Origin: Actinoplanes nipponensis
Lineage (GTDB): Bacteria; Actinomycetota; Actinomycetes; Mycobacteriales; Micromonosporaceae
Assembly: GCF_016862275.1 (NCBI RefSeq)
Contig: NZ_BOMQ01000045.1
Coordinates: 62,001-126,000 of the forward strand
DNA length: 64,000 nucleotides
Direction: 5' to 3'
The stretch's first letter is position 1, and each line of letters starts with the position of its first letter. This document shows, one piece after another, positions 53,757-63,017 of this stretch. The notes under the pieces were generated by a model that saw only the letters and a program-made list of their open reading frames with translations, had not been told where the DNA came from and made no database searches. Both the position numbers and the translations under genes were made by a program.

Positions 53757-53763
53757 GCGGGCG

Positions 53764-54657
53764 TCAGCGCCAGGGCCCGAAGACCCGCTCGCCGGTGGCG
53801 GAGACGGCCGCGCAGAGCGCGTCCAGGTCGGCGCCGGTGGCCTCGGCGAGCGCGCGCATGGTGAGCGGGATCAGGTACGAGGCGTTGGGCCTGCCCCGGT
53901 ACGGCACCGGCGTCAGGTACGGCGCGTCCGTCTCGACCAGCATCTGCTCCGGCGGGGTGAGCGCCGCCGCGGCGCGCAGGGGCCCGGCGCTGGCGAAGGT
54001 GACCGTCCCGGCGAAGCTGAGCAGGTAGCCCCGCCGGACGCACTCGGCGGCGAAGTCGGCGTCGCCGGAGAAGCAGTGCAGCACGACCACGTCCGGGGCG
54101 CCCTCCTCGTCCAGCACCCGCAGCACGTCGGCATGGGCCTCGCGGTCGTGGATGATCAGTGGCTTCGCGTGCCGCTTGGCGATCGCGATGTGGGCCCGGA
54201 AGCTGAGCTCCTGCGCGGCGCGGCCCTCCGGCCCGGTCCGGAACGTGTCCAGGCCGGTCTCGCCGAGGCCGCGGACCCGGGGCCGGGCGGCGAGCGCCTC
54301 GATCCGGCGCAGCGTCTCGTCCAGATCGGACAGCCGGGGCGCCTCGTTCGGGTGCAGGGCCACGGCGGCGAGCACGGACGGGTGCCGCTCGGCCAGCTCG
54401 GCGCCCCACTGCGAGGACGCCACGTCGACGCCCACCTGCAGCAGCCGGTCCACGCCGGACTTGGCCGCGGCGTCGATGAGGGCCTCGACCGGGTCGCCGG
54501 TGGCGCCGCCGGGCACCCCCGCCTCGTGGACGGTGATGTCGAGATGGGTGTGGCTGTCGAAGACCGGCACGGCGAGCGGCTCCGGCGCGGGCGGGAACTC
54601 CCCGGCCCGCCGGGCGGCCCGGGCCTTGCGCGATTCGGTCGGCTGAGAACTGTTCAT
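53764..54657 (-). CDS. TatD family DNase
   Basis: 297 residues. Metal-dependent hydrolase motifs VFDSHTHLD near residue 33, GETGLDTFR, PLIIHDREAHADVL, LHCFSGDADFA and LVETDAPYLTPVPYRG match bacterial TatD. The N-terminal 25 residues are an extra basic tail. TatD proteins are 3'-5' exonucleases or deoxyribonucleases linked to DNA repair. It usually sits between metG and rsmA in actinobacteria, as here, although two extra genes separate it from metG. Confidence 0.93.
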   Translation of the reverse strand: MNSSQPTESRKARAARRAGEFPPAPEPLAVPVFDSHTHLDITVHEAGVPGGATGDPVEALIDAAAKSGVDRLLQVGVDVASSQWGAELAERHPSVLAAVALHPNEAPRLSDLDETLRRIEALAARPRVRGLGETGLDTFRTGPEGRAAQELSFRAHIAIAKRHAKPLIIHDREAHADVLRVLDEEGAPDVVVLHCFSGDADFAAECVRRGYLLSFAGTVTFASAGPLRAAAALTPPEQMLVETDAPYLTPVPYRGRPNASYLIPLTMRALAEATGADLDALCAAVSATGERVFGPWR

Positions 54658-54700
54658 CGCTGTCCAGGATCACACAGCACGACGGGTAACCCGGTGTTCA

Positions 54701-54735
54701 TTGTCCGTACACCCGCCGGGCATAGCTTGGCCCGG
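54701..54735 (+). promoter_or_regulatory. candidate promoter for a leaderless transcript
   Basis: -35 TTGTCC (54701-54706), a 16-bp spacer and -10 TAGCTT (54723-54728) place the start at about 54735, the first base of the GTG start codon of the next gene. There is no SD for that gene, supporting leaderless translation. Confidence 0.5.
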
Positions 54736-55769
54736 TGACCGTGACCGGTGAGAACGCCGACGTCGGCACCGACCCGCTCGAACCGCCGCTGCTGGCTCCG
54801 CTGCGCCGCGAGCTGACCTGGGATCGGGTGCAGTCGATGGCCCAGTCCGCCGGGCACCGCGACGACGAGGTGCTGCACCGCATCCGGGCGACCGCCGCCG
54901 TCCGGCGGGGCACCAGGATGACCAAGGTGCTCTCGGCCGCGCAGCTCGCCGGTCATCTCGCCGGCTGGCTGCCGTACGGCTTCTGCTACCGCTCCTGCGA
55001 CGTGGCCCACCTGCGGCTGCCGTCGGAGCTGGCGCTGTTGCGCACCGACGGCGCCGGGGACACGGCGGTGGCGTACGCGCTGCGCTGGCGCGCGGTCGAC
55101 CCGAGCGACTACGAGATCCCGATGGGCGCGGCGCAGAGCGGCCTGTGCGCGTTGCCGGCCCACTCCCGGATCGGCCCGATGGTGCTGGGCACCGGTTTCA
55201 CCCCCAGCACCGACGACCTGATCCCCGAGTTCGTCACGGCGGGCTTCGCCGACCTGCCGCTGCCGGCGAACGCGCAGCTGCTGGCCTACCCGGGCACCGG
55301 CGACGAGGTGGTGCTGTACACGTACCAGCCGGAGCAGCACGGCTGGCTGCGGCTGGCCGGGCCGCGCTGGCGGCACCTGCTGGAGGGGCTGCCCGGGGTC
55401 AGCCCGGACCGCGAATACGTGCCGTGCACCGACGCCGGCTCGGCCCGCCTGGTCGGCCGGATCAAGGAGCACGAGTACGAGGCCGTGGCCGATCCGCCGG
55501 AGGAGTTCCGGGTCCGGGCGCTGACCCGCGCCGCCCGCTATCCGGTGACGACGCTGAGCCGCCGGGCGGAGCAGGCGCTGTGGCGGACGGTGCCCTGTTG
55601 GGTGCTGCAACGCGACGACAGCTGGGCGCGGCTGCGCCTGGTGCGGCCGGACGCGGACTCGGTCGCCGCGGTGGGCGCGCGCTGTTACGAGCGCGGCGTC
55701 TACGAGGTGTGGGCGCCGGTGCGGGAGCTGACCGACCATCACGTCGCCGAGCTGCCGTACCGGCTCTGA
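54735..55769 (+). CDS. conserved protein of unknown function
   Basis: 344 residues from GTG at 54735, apparently leaderless. No signal peptide or membrane segment. Contains RRGTRMTKVLSAAQLAGHLAGWLPYGFCYRSCDVAHLRLP, LAYPGTGDEVVLYTYQPEQHGWLRLAGPRW and TTLSRRAEQALWRTVPCWVLQRDDSWARLRL. The composition suggests a folded cytoplasmic protein, perhaps an actinobacteria-specific family found near metG and tatD. I do not recognise it. Divergent from tatD and convergent with the PKD-type gene. Confidence 0.75.
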   Translation: MTVTGENADVGTDPLEPPLLAPLRRELTWDRVQSMAQSAGHRDDEVLHRIRATAAVRRGTRMTKVLSAAQLAGHLAGWLPYGFCYRSCDVAHLRLPSELALLRTDGAGDTAVAYALRWRAVDPSDYEIPMGAAQSGLCALPAHSRIGPMVLGTGFTPSTDDLIPEFVTAGFADLPLPANAQLLAYPGTGDEVVLYTYQPEQHGWLRLAGPRWRHLLEGLPGVSPDREYVPCTDAGSARLVGRIKEHEYEAVADPPEEFRVRALTRAARYPVTTLSRRAEQALWRTVPCWVLQRDDSWARLRLVRPDADSVAAVGARCYERGVYEVWAPVRELTDHHVAELPYRL

Positions 55770-55808
55770 GCGGGACCGGCGGACCGGTCCCGCCCAGCTC
55801 GGGCCGCG

Positions 55809-57062
55809 TCAGCTACGGGTGATCTTCACCTTGACGGTGGTGTACTTGCCCCAGTTGCCGGCGATGTCCTGAGTGGCCGCGTCGACCCACAGGGTGCCCT
55901 TGGCGACGCCCTTGAGCCGCAGGCTCCAGGCGCCCTTCTTGGTCTTCACGTAGTGCGGCACGCAGTACTTGTCGGCCTGGGCGTCGGTGGTGACGCGCTT
56001 CCACGTGTTGTTCGCGCTGTAGCAGTAGAACTTGTTGCCGGTCAGGCGGGAGGCGTAGACGGCGACGCGGTACACGCCGGCGCCCTTGTCCTTGGCCGTG
56101 CCGGTGGCGTACTTCCAGGACTTGATCCGGTTGCTGTTCTTCGGCTTCTTGATCGTGGTGGTGGGCCGCCAGGTGTCCGGCTTCACCGTGATCTTGCCCA
56201 TCACGATGGCCGAGGAGGCGCCGTACTTGTTGTGGAACGTCGCCCGCGGCGTGATCGTGCCCTTGATGCCGCCGCCGTTCTTACGGGCCAGGTAGTAGAT
56301 GCGGGTGCTCTGGTTCTTGCCGGTCAGCTCCGACACCCAGCCGTCGCCCTGATCGAAGACGATCTTCGTGGTGCCGTTCGGGACCTTGGAGAACGTGACC
56401 GTGATGGGCTCGTGCCACCAGACGGTGGTCTTGCTGAAAGCGAACGCGCCGGGCGTCGTGACGGTGACCGCGGAGGTCTTCGTGCTGCTGTTGCCGGCGG
56501 CGTCCAGGTAGGTCACCGTGACGGTGAACTTGCCGTTGGCGGTGTACCTGTGGGCGTACGTCGCCGTGCCGGGCGCCAGGGTGGTCGAGGTGCCGTCGCC
56601 CCAGGCCGCCACGCGGGTGACCTGCTCCGGGGAGCTGGTGTCGTCGGTGACCGCGCCCTGGGTGAGGCTGACCGACTGGCCGATCCACAGCGCCGCGGCG
56701 TTCAGCGAGAACGTGCCGGCCGGGGCGGTCGTGTCGGCCGGGTCCGGGACGGGGTCGGGGACCGGGTCGGTGGTCGCGGTCGGGACCGGGTCGGTCGTCT
56801 GGGTGGGCTCCGGGACGGTGGTGTCCGTCGGCTCGGGGACGGTGGTGTCCGTCGGCTCCGGGACCGGCGTGGCCGTCGGCTCCGGGTCGCCCGTCGGCGT
56901 CGGGTCCGGCGTCGGCTCGTCCAACAGCGACACCGCCTCCGGCGGCAGCGTGTGCGTGACGCCCGGGTCGGCCGACGCGGGGGTGGCGGCCAGGCCGCCG
57001 CCCGCCAGCAGCGCACCACTGACGACGACGGCCAGCAGCGGGCGCTTCAGACGTGGGTTCAT
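55809..57062 (-). CDS. secreted PKD/Ig-like repeat protein with Pro/Thr-rich linker
   Basis: 417 residues from ATG at 57062 with AAGGAG 5 nt upstream. Sec signal peptide ending PASA near residue 31. A Pro/Thr/Asp-rich linker (about residues 45-105) has repeats of EPTDTTVP. Then a PKD-like domain (WGDGTST, YAHRYTANGKFTVTVTYLD) and further beta-sandwich regions (FSKTTVWWHEPITVTFSK, IVFDQGDGWVSELTG, and a basic C-terminal domain with two Cys pairs possible). No LPxTG anchor or enzyme motif. Probably an extracellular binding or structural protein. Unusual position after metG. Confidence 0.8.
   Translation of the reverse strand: MNPRLKRPLLAVVVSGALLAGGGLAATPASADPGVTHTLPPEAVSLLDEPTPDPTPTGDPEPTATPVPEPTDTTVPEPTDTTVPEPTQTTDPVPTATTDPVPDPVPDPADTTAPAGTFSLNAAALWIGQSVSLTQGAVTDDTSSPEQVTRVAAWGDGTSTTLAPGTATYAHRYTANGKFTVTVTYLDAAGNSSTKTSAVTVTTPGAFAFSKTTVWWHEPITVTFSKVPNGTTKIVFDQGDGWVSELTGKNQSTRIYYLARKNGGGIKGTITPRATFHNKYGASSAIVMGKITVKPDTWRPTTTIKKPKNSNRIKSWKYATGTAKDKGAGVYRVAVYASRLTGNKFYCYSANNTWKRVTTDAQADKYCVPHYVKTKKGAWSLRLKGVAKGTLWVDAATQDIAGNWGKYTTVKVKITRS
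56801..56890. repeat. 30-bp tandem repeats in the Pro/Thr linker
   Basis: Three near-identical 30-bp units containing GGACGGTGGTGTCCGTCGGC occur at about 56815, 56845 and (diverged) 56875, encoding EPTDTTVP-type repeats on the minus strand. Copy number may vary between strains. Confidence 0.8.
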
Positions 57063-57220
57063 CAAGCTCCTTCGAGGGGTTAACCACAGGAAGAAGCCGC
57101 GCGGACACGGTCCCGCCCTCAGGACGGAACCGTATCGATGAAACGCTGGCGTATCCCCCGTGGTGCGCGCTGAAGGTACCCGATGACCACGAGGTTGATC
57201 AATCCGCTTTCCGGCGGCGT

Positions 57221-59005
57221 TCAGGAGCCGAGGCGCTCCAGCTCCTCCTCGATCACCGAGGGGTCGAGCTTGCGGAAGACCGGCTTCGGCGCGGCCAGCG
57301 GCGTGCCGGCCGCCAGCGGCACCGACTCCCAGCGGGCGCCCACTGTGTAGTCGCCGGTCAGCACCGGGTAGCCCGGGCCGCCGTCGAGGTCGTCGACCTC
57401 CACGATGGACGGCATCGGCGCGTGCACGCCGGCGCCGCCGAGCAGCTCGTGCACCTTCTGCGCCGAGTGCGGCAGGAACGGCGTCAGCAACGTGTTGAGG
57501 TCGCTGATGGCCTGCAGCGCGGTGGCCAGGATCGTGCCCATCCGCGGCTTGGTGGCCTCGTCCTTGAGCTTCCACGGCGCCTGGTCGGACAGGTACTTGT
57601 TCGCCTCGGCGACCAGCCGCATGGCCTCGCCGATCGCGGCCTTCTGGCGGTGCTTGCCGATCAGCTCGCCGACGCTGGTGAAGCCGGCGCGGATCGCCGC
57701 CAGCAGCGCCTCGTCCTCGGCGGTGGGCTCGGCCGCCGGCGGCACCGCGCCGAAGTTCTTGGCGGCCATCGAGATCGACCGGTTGACCAGGTTGCCCCAG
57801 CCCGCGACCAGCTCGTCGTTGTTGCGCCGGACGAACTCGGCCCAGGTGAAGTCGGTGTCGTTGGACTCCGGCCCGGCCGCCGCGATGAAGTACCGCAGCG
57901 CGTCGGCGTCGTAGCGCTCCAGGAAGTCGCGGACGTAGATGACCACCTTGCGCGACGAGGAGAACTTGCGGCCCTCCATCGTCAGGTACTCGCTGGAGAC
58001 CACCTCGGTGGGCAGGTTCAGCGCGCCCAGCGAGCCCGGCTCGCCGCCCTTGTCGCCGGCGCCGGAGTAGCCGAGCAGCAGCGACGGCCAGATCACCGAG
58101 TGGAAGACGATGTTGTCCTTGCCCATGAAGTAGTAACCGCGCGCGTCGCCGTCCTGCCACCACCGGCGCCACGCCTCCGGGTCGCCGGAGCGGCGGGCCC
58201 ACTCGATGGAGGCGGACAGGTAGCCGATGACCGCGTCGAACCAGACGTAGATGCGCTTGTCCGAGCGGTCCCGCCAGCCCTCCAGCGGGATCGGCACGCC
58301 CCACTCCAGGTCCCGGGTGATCGCCCGGGGCTGCAGGTCCTCCAGCAGATTGCGGGAGAACTTGAGCACGTTGGGGCGCCAGCCGTCGCGCGCGTCGAGC
58401 CACTTGCCCAGCGCCTCGGCGAACGCCGGCAGGTCGAGGAAGAAGTGCTCGGTCTCGACGAACTCGGGGACCTCACCGTTGATCTTCGAGCGCGGGTTGA
58501 TGAGCTGCTCCGGGTCGAGCTGGTTGCCGCAGTTGTCGCACTGGTCGCCCCGGGCGCTGCCGTAACCGCAGATGGGGCACGTGCCCTCGATGTAGCGGTC
58601 GGGCAGCGTGCGGCCGGTCGACGGAGACTTCGCCCCGAGCGTGGTCTTGGCGATGATGTAGCCGTTGTCGTACAGGCCGGAGAAGAGCTCCTGCACCACG
58701 GCGTAGTGGTTGCCGGTGGTGGTCCGGGTGAACAGGTCGTACGACAGGCCGAGGCCGTGCAGGTCCTCGACGATCACCCGGTTGTAGCGGTCGGCGAGCT
58801 CGCGGGGCGTCACGCCGTCCGCGTCGGCCTGGACCTGGATCGGGGTGCCGTGCTCGTCGGTGCCCGAGACCATGAGCACGTCGTGGCCGGACATCCGCAT
58901 GTACCGGCTGAAAACGTCGGAGGGCACTCCGAAGCCGGAGACATGACCGATGTGGCGCGGGCCGTTGGCGTAGGGCCAGGCGACCGCGGCGAGAACGTGA
59001 CTCAT
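57221..59005 (-). CDS. metG: methionyl-tRNA synthetase
   Basis: 594 residues. VAWPYANGPRHIGHVSGFGVP with an exact HIGH motif near residue 18, zinc knuckle CPICGYG and CDNCG near 143-160, and KFSSSR (KMSKS loop) near 350. It charges tRNA-Met. The C-terminal tRNA-binding domain of dimeric MetG is absent, as is common in actinobacteria. ATG at 59005. Divergent from the membrane protein gene at 59117. Confidence 0.97.
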   Translation of the reverse strand: MSHVLAAVAWPYANGPRHIGHVSGFGVPSDVFSRYMRMSGHDVLMVSGTDEHGTPIQVQADADGVTPRELADRYNRVIVEDLHGLGLSYDLFTRTTTGNHYAVVQELFSGLYDNGYIIAKTTLGAKSPSTGRTLPDRYIEGTCPICGYGSARGDQCDNCGNQLDPEQLINPRSKINGEVPEFVETEHFFLDLPAFAEALGKWLDARDGWRPNVLKFSRNLLEDLQPRAITRDLEWGVPIPLEGWRDRSDKRIYVWFDAVIGYLSASIEWARRSGDPEAWRRWWQDGDARGYYFMGKDNIVFHSVIWPSLLLGYSGAGDKGGEPGSLGALNLPTEVVSSEYLTMEGRKFSSSRKVVIYVRDFLERYDADALRYFIAAAGPESNDTDFTWAEFVRRNNDELVAGWGNLVNRSISMAAKNFGAVPPAAEPTAEDEALLAAIRAGFTSVGELIGKHRQKAAIGEAMRLVAEANKYLSDQAPWKLKDEATKPRMGTILATALQAISDLNTLLTPFLPHSAQKVHELLGGAGVHAPMPSIVEVDDLDGGPGYPVLTGDYTVGARWESVPLAAGTPLAAPKPVFRKLDPSVIEEELERLGS

Positions 59006-59116
59006 GGGTACCCAGCGTAGTGACCTCGGGTTCCGGCCCGCGAACGGCCGGCGGTCGGCCCTTTTTGTCCCGACACGCCCTACATCTCCCTGATCGCCGC
59101 GGGTACCCGTAGTCCA

Positions 59117-60463
59117 ATGGGAGCCATGACGGGTGACGCGCCACAGCCTGGGGAAACACCGCGCGACGACGGCACCCCGTGGTCGCCCGCGGACCCCACC
59201 TCACCCTGGTGGCCCGCCGGGACGCCGGACGCCGGCGCCGATCGTCCCCGTGACCCGCACCGGCGGGCCGCCACCGGCGCCGCGGCCGCGACGCCGACCC
59301 TCGACCCGCCGCAGCCGGCCCGGCACAGCAGCGAGGCCGCCCGAGCCCACCGGGCGGGCGCCGAGCACGTCGCCGCCGCCCTCACCGGCGAGCCGGCCCC
59401 GAGCACGCGTACCGCCGAGCCGGCGCCGCCCGGGCCGGCACAGACCCGGCCCGCGCCGACCCTGCCGGCGAAGACCCTGCTCGACAGCGAGCCGGGGCAG
59501 GCGCCGCCCGCCGAGCACGACCACGACCGGGTGGACGCCGAGCGGTTCAACACCCGGGGCACGGGCACCGTCTACGCCGCCCGCGCCCGGCCGGCGGCCG
59601 AGCCCGGACGCGTACCCGGAACCGGCGCCGAGCCCGACGCCGGCCCGGCCGAACCGGCCCGCGCCGAGGCCGACCCCGACGTGATGGTCCTGCCCGAGCC
59701 GGACCGCACCCGCCCGACCGTGGCCCTGGACCGCCCCGTGCCGGGCCAGCCGCCCTCCGGTTTGTCCCGGTTGGGCCGCGCCCGCGACAGCGCCCGCGCC
59801 GACCGCGCCCTGCAGGACCGGGTCCGCCAGGAGCGCGCCGCCGCGCTGCTGGAGACCTCGCCGTTCTGGAAGGCCGAGGAGGAACGCCGCGCCGGCTCGG
59901 CGCTCGCCGCCGAGACCCGCGAGCTGACCGCCCCGGTCCGGCGACGCGCGCGCCGCCGGGCGCCCGAGCCGCGCCGGCCCGCCGCCGGCCTGCTCGGCCT
60001 GCTCGCCCTCGGGCTGATCGCCGCGTTCTTCGCCTGGGTCAGCGCCGAGCCGTTCTGGCTCGCCGTCGGGCACGGGGACCGGGGCTCCGCGACGGTCGCC
60101 CGGTGCACCGGATCGGGCGTCACCCAGCGCTGCACCGGCCGGTTCATCGCCGCGGACGGCGGGTACCAGGTGGACCGGCTGGCGCTGTTCGGCGTCGAGG
60201 CGGGCCAGCGCGCGCCCGGGACCAGCTCGCCGGCCCGGATGGTGAGCAGCCAGAGCCGTCAGGCGTACGTCGGCAGCACGGGCGTGCTGGTGCACCTGCG
60301 CTGGGCGCTGAGCTTCATCCTGGTGCTGCTGTGCGGACTGGGCATCGCCGTGCTGACCGGCGCCCGGCGGCTGGAGACGGTCCGGGCCCGGCGCGGGGCG
60401 CTGCTGCTCAGCCTGGCGGGACCGCTGGCCCTGCTGGCCGGGTTCCTCACCGTCACCTACTGA
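59117..60463 (+). CDS. membrane protein with long disordered N-terminus
   Basis: 448 residues from ATG at 59117 (an ATG at 59126 is possible). Residues 1-290 are Pro/Ala/Arg/Asp-rich and likely disordered and cytoplasmic. Three membrane segments follow: LLGLLALGLIAAFFAWV (about 295), FILVLLCGLGIAVL (about 398) and LLLSLAGPLALLAGFL (about 430). The loop between the first two holds two Cys (ARCTGSGVTQRCTG) that could form a disulfide outside the membrane. Not recognised; no enzymatic motif. The 3' end overlaps the rsmI gene by 7 nt, tail to tail. Confidence 0.75.
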   Translation: MGAMTGDAPQPGETPRDDGTPWSPADPTSPWWPAGTPDAGADRPRDPHRRAATGAAAATPTLDPPQPARHSSEAARAHRAGAEHVAAALTGEPAPSTRTAEPAPPGPAQTRPAPTLPAKTLLDSEPGQAPPAEHDHDRVDAERFNTRGTGTVYAARARPAAEPGRVPGTGAEPDAGPAEPARAEADPDVMVLPEPDRTRPTVALDRPVPGQPPSGLSRLGRARDSARADRALQDRVRQERAAALLETSPFWKAEEERRAGSALAAETRELTAPVRRRARRRAPEPRRPAAGLLGLLALGLIAAFFAWVSAEPFWLAVGHGDRGSATVARCTGSGVTQRCTGRFIAADGGYQVDRLALFGVEAGQRAPGTSSPARMVSSQSRQAYVGSTGVLVHLRWALSFILVLLCGLGIAVLTGARRLETVRARRGALLLSLAGPLALLAGFLTVTY

Positions 60464-61308
60464 GCGGTGTGCACCAGTGCGTACACCTCGCGCTTGCGCA
60501 GGCCGTACGCCTCCGCCACGGCCTGGATCGCGTCCCGCCGTGAGTCGCCGGCGGCCTCGCGCTCGGCGACCGCCGCGCGCAGGTCCTCGTCGGCCGGCCG
60601 CTCGGCCGGCCCGGCGGGCGCGCCCGCGACCACCACGGTGATCTCGCCCCGCGGCTGGGCCTCGGCCGACCAGGCCGCCAGCTCGCCCAGCGGGCCGCGG
60701 CGGACCTCCTCGTAGGTCTTGGTCAGCTCCCGGCAGACCGCCGCCTCCCGACCGGGGCCGAAGGTCGCCGCCAGGTCGCTCAGCGACGCGGTGATCCGGT
60801 GCGGCGCCTCGAAGAAGACCAGCGTGCGCGGCTCGGCGGCGAGCTCGCGCAGCCGGGACCGCCGGCCCGCGCCGGCCCGCGGCAGGAAACCCTCGAAGCA
60901 GAACCGGTCGCTGGGCAGCCCGGAGAGCGCCAGGGCGGTGGTCACGGCGCTGGGCCCGGGCGCGGCGGTGACCGGGAACCCGGCGTCCAGCGCGGCGCGG
61001 ACCAGGCGGTACCCGGGGTCGGACACGCTCGGCATGCCGCCGTCGGTGACGACGGCGACGACCGCGCCGGCCCGCAGGGCCTCGACCAGATCGGGGGTAC
61101 GGCGCTCCTCGTTGCCCTCGAAGTACGACACGATCCGCCCGGCCACGGTGACCTCCAGGTCCCGGGCCAGGCGCAGCAGCCGCCGGGTGTCCTCGGCGGC
61201 GATCACGTCCGCGCCGGCCAGCACCTCACGCAGCCGGGCGGACGCGTCGCCGACGTTGCCCAGCGGCGCGCCGACCAGGACGACCCGGCCTGTAGGTGTC
61301 TCCGCCAC
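60457..61308 (-). CDS. rsmI: 16S rRNA (cytidine(1402)-2'-O)-methyltransferase
   Basis: 283 residues. Tetrapyrrole-methylase fold: RVVLVGAPLGNVGDASARL, AAEDTRRLLRL, VSYFEGNEERRTPDLVEAL, VVTDGGMPSVSDPGYRLVRAAL and FCFEGFLPRAGAGRRSRL, the RsmI signatures. It 2'-O-methylates C1402 of 16S rRNA. Divergent from the mannosyltransferase gene, the usual actinobacterial arrangement. Confidence 0.95.
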   Translation of the reverse strand: MAETPTGRVVLVGAPLGNVGDASARLREVLAGADVIAAEDTRRLLRLARDLEVTVAGRIVSYFEGNEERRTPDLVEALRAGAVVAVVTDGGMPSVSDPGYRLVRAALDAGFPVTAAPGPSAVTTALALSGLPSDRFCFEGFLPRAGAGRRSRLRELAAEPRTLVFFEAPHRITASLSDLAATFGPGREAAVCRELTKTYEEVRRGPLGELAAWSAEAQPRGEITVVVAGAPAGPAERPADEDLRAAVAEREAAGDSRRDAIQAVAEAYGLRKREVYALVHTAQ

Positions 61309-61381
61309 CCGGGAAGTCCATCACATGAAGACGCGCGGGCTCCCGGCGCCATGGGCTTGTCCCGCAGCCTACGATCGCGGG

Positions 61382-62971
61382 GTGACTTCGGCGACAGCTG
61401 AGACAGAGCTCGGCAGAGACGTCCCCCCGGACGAGCCACCGGACGCCACGGCGGCCACCGGCGCCACCGGCGTGCCCGACGCGGTACGCCGCCGGCTGGC
61501 GACGCTCGACAACTGGTGGAACCCGCACTCGTGGCTGGTCACCGGGGTGATCGTGGGCATCGCCGCGATCCTGCGCCTGGTCGGGCTGACCCGGCCCAAG
61601 GGCTACATCTTCGACGAGGTGTACTACCCGACCGACGCCTGGGACATGCTGCAGCACGGGGTCGAGTGGGACGAGAAGACCAACGGGCCCGCGTACGTGG
61701 TGCACCCGCCGCTGGGCAAGTGGCTGATCGCGTTCGGCGAGAAGGCGTTCGGCAACAACGAGCTGGGCTGGCGGATCTCAGGCGCGATCGCCGGCATCCT
61801 GATGATCCTGATCCTGATCCGGGTGGCCTACCGGCTCTTCCACTCGATCGTGCTGGCCGGCATCGCGGGCCTGCTGATGACGCTGGACGGCTTCCAGCTG
61901 GTGCTGTCCCGCACGTCGCTGCTGGACATCTTCCTCGGGCTGTTCATCCTGGCCACCTTCGCGGCGCTGGTGCTGGACCGCGACCACTACCGCCGGCGCT
62001 GGCTGCGGGCCCTGGAACGCGGTCACGACCCGGCGGCCGGCCGCCGGCTGCCGCGCATCTTCCCCGGGTGGCTGCTCACCGCCGGGGTGCTGTTCGGGCT
62101 CGCCTGCGGGGTGAAGTGGAGCGCGCTGTTCTTCGCGCCCTTCTTCGCCCTGCTGGTCGTCGTGTGGCGCGCCCAGGCCCGGCGCTCGGCCGGGGTACGC
62201 CGGCCGCTGCTGGCCGGCCTGCCCGGCGACCTGGGCTACCTGCTCCTCAGCTTCGTGCTGACGTTCGTCTTCTACCTGGCCAGCTGGATCGGGTGGTTCG
62301 CCACCGACACCGGCTACTTCCGCCACTACCGCGAGGCGAACGGGCTGAGCGAGCCGCCGGTGCTCGGCGCGCTGCTCAACCTGCTGCACTACCACTCCGA
62401 GGCGTACAACTTCCACAGCGGCCTGACCGACCGCCACGTGTACCAGTCGTGGCCCTGGCAGTGGCTGCTGCTGGGCCGCCCGGTGGCGTTCTACTGGAAC
62501 GGCAACGGCAACTGCGGGGCGCCGAGCTGCGCCGCCGAGATCCTGCTGCTGGGCACGCCCATCCTGTGGTGGTCGTTCCTGCCGGCGCTGGCCGCGCTGG
62601 TCTGGTTCGGCATCGCCCGGCGCGACTGGCGGGCGTTCGCCATCGGCACGGGCGTGGTGGCGGGGCTGCTGCCGTGGTTCTACTTCGCGATCGCCGACGG
62701 GCGCACGATGTTCGCCTTCTACGTGCTGCCGGCGCTGCCGTTCCTGATCCTCGCCGTCGTCTACGTGCTGGGGGCCATCATGACGCCACCGACCGGGACG
62801 GCGTCGGGTTCGGAGCGTACGGACCGCCAGCTGGTCGGCACCGTGGTGGCCGGCGTGTACGTCCTGCTGGTCGCGCTCTGCTTCGCCTACTTCCATCCGA
62901 TCTTCGTCGGCCAGCTGATCCCCTACACCGACTGGTCGGCGCGGATGTGGCTGGGCGGGCGCTGGATCTGA
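61382..62971 (+). CDS. pmt: dolichyl-phosphate-mannose--protein mannosyltransferase
   Basis: 529 residues from GTG at 61382. About ten membrane segments. The first external loop has YIFDEVYYPTDAWDML with the catalytic Asp-Glu pair, then DEKTNGPAYVVHPPLGKWLIAFGE; LSRTSLLDIFLGLFILATF and the C-terminal FGIARRDWRAF and SARMWLGGRWI fit actinobacterial Pmt (GT39). It O-mannosylates secreted proteins using polyprenyl-phosphate mannose. TACGAT at 61370-61375 suggests a leaderless mRNA. Divergent from rsmI and followed by a strong terminator. Confidence 0.94.
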   Translation: MTSATAETELGRDVPPDEPPDATAATGATGVPDAVRRRLATLDNWWNPHSWLVTGVIVGIAAILRLVGLTRPKGYIFDEVYYPTDAWDMLQHGVEWDEKTNGPAYVVHPPLGKWLIAFGEKAFGNNELGWRISGAIAGILMILILIRVAYRLFHSIVLAGIAGLLMTLDGFQLVLSRTSLLDIFLGLFILATFAALVLDRDHYRRRWLRALERGHDPAAGRRLPRIFPGWLLTAGVLFGLACGVKWSALFFAPFFALLVVVWRAQARRSAGVRRPLLAGLPGDLGYLLLSFVLTFVFYLASWIGWFATDTGYFRHYREANGLSEPPVLGALLNLLHYHSEAYNFHSGLTDRHVYQSWPWQWLLLGRPVAFYWNGNGNCGAPSCAAEILLLGTPILWWSFLPALAALVWFGIARRDWRAFAIGTGVVAGLLPWFYFAIADGRTMFAFYVLPALPFLILAVVYVLGAIMTPPTGTASGSERTDRQLVGTVVAGVYVLLVALCFAYFHPIFVGQLIPYTDWSARMWLGGRWI

Positions 62972-62983
62972 TCCGGAACGCGA

Positions 62984-63017
62984 AAACGCCCGTCGCTCGA
63001 AGGAGCGGCGGGCGTTT
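62984..63017 (+). terminator. strong terminator after pmt
   Basis: A 15-bp stem (AAACGCCCG/CGGGCGTTT continuing to CGCTC/GAGCG, with one T-G mismatch) has a GAAG loop and lies 13 nt after the stop codon, with As on the left and Ts on the right. Confidence 0.9.

Noticed and set aside
54657..55742. 362-codon minus-strand ORF opposite the gene at 54735
   Set aside because: Arg/His/Gln-rich antisense reading. The plus-strand frame has a promoter placed for a leaderless start and balanced amino-acid composition.
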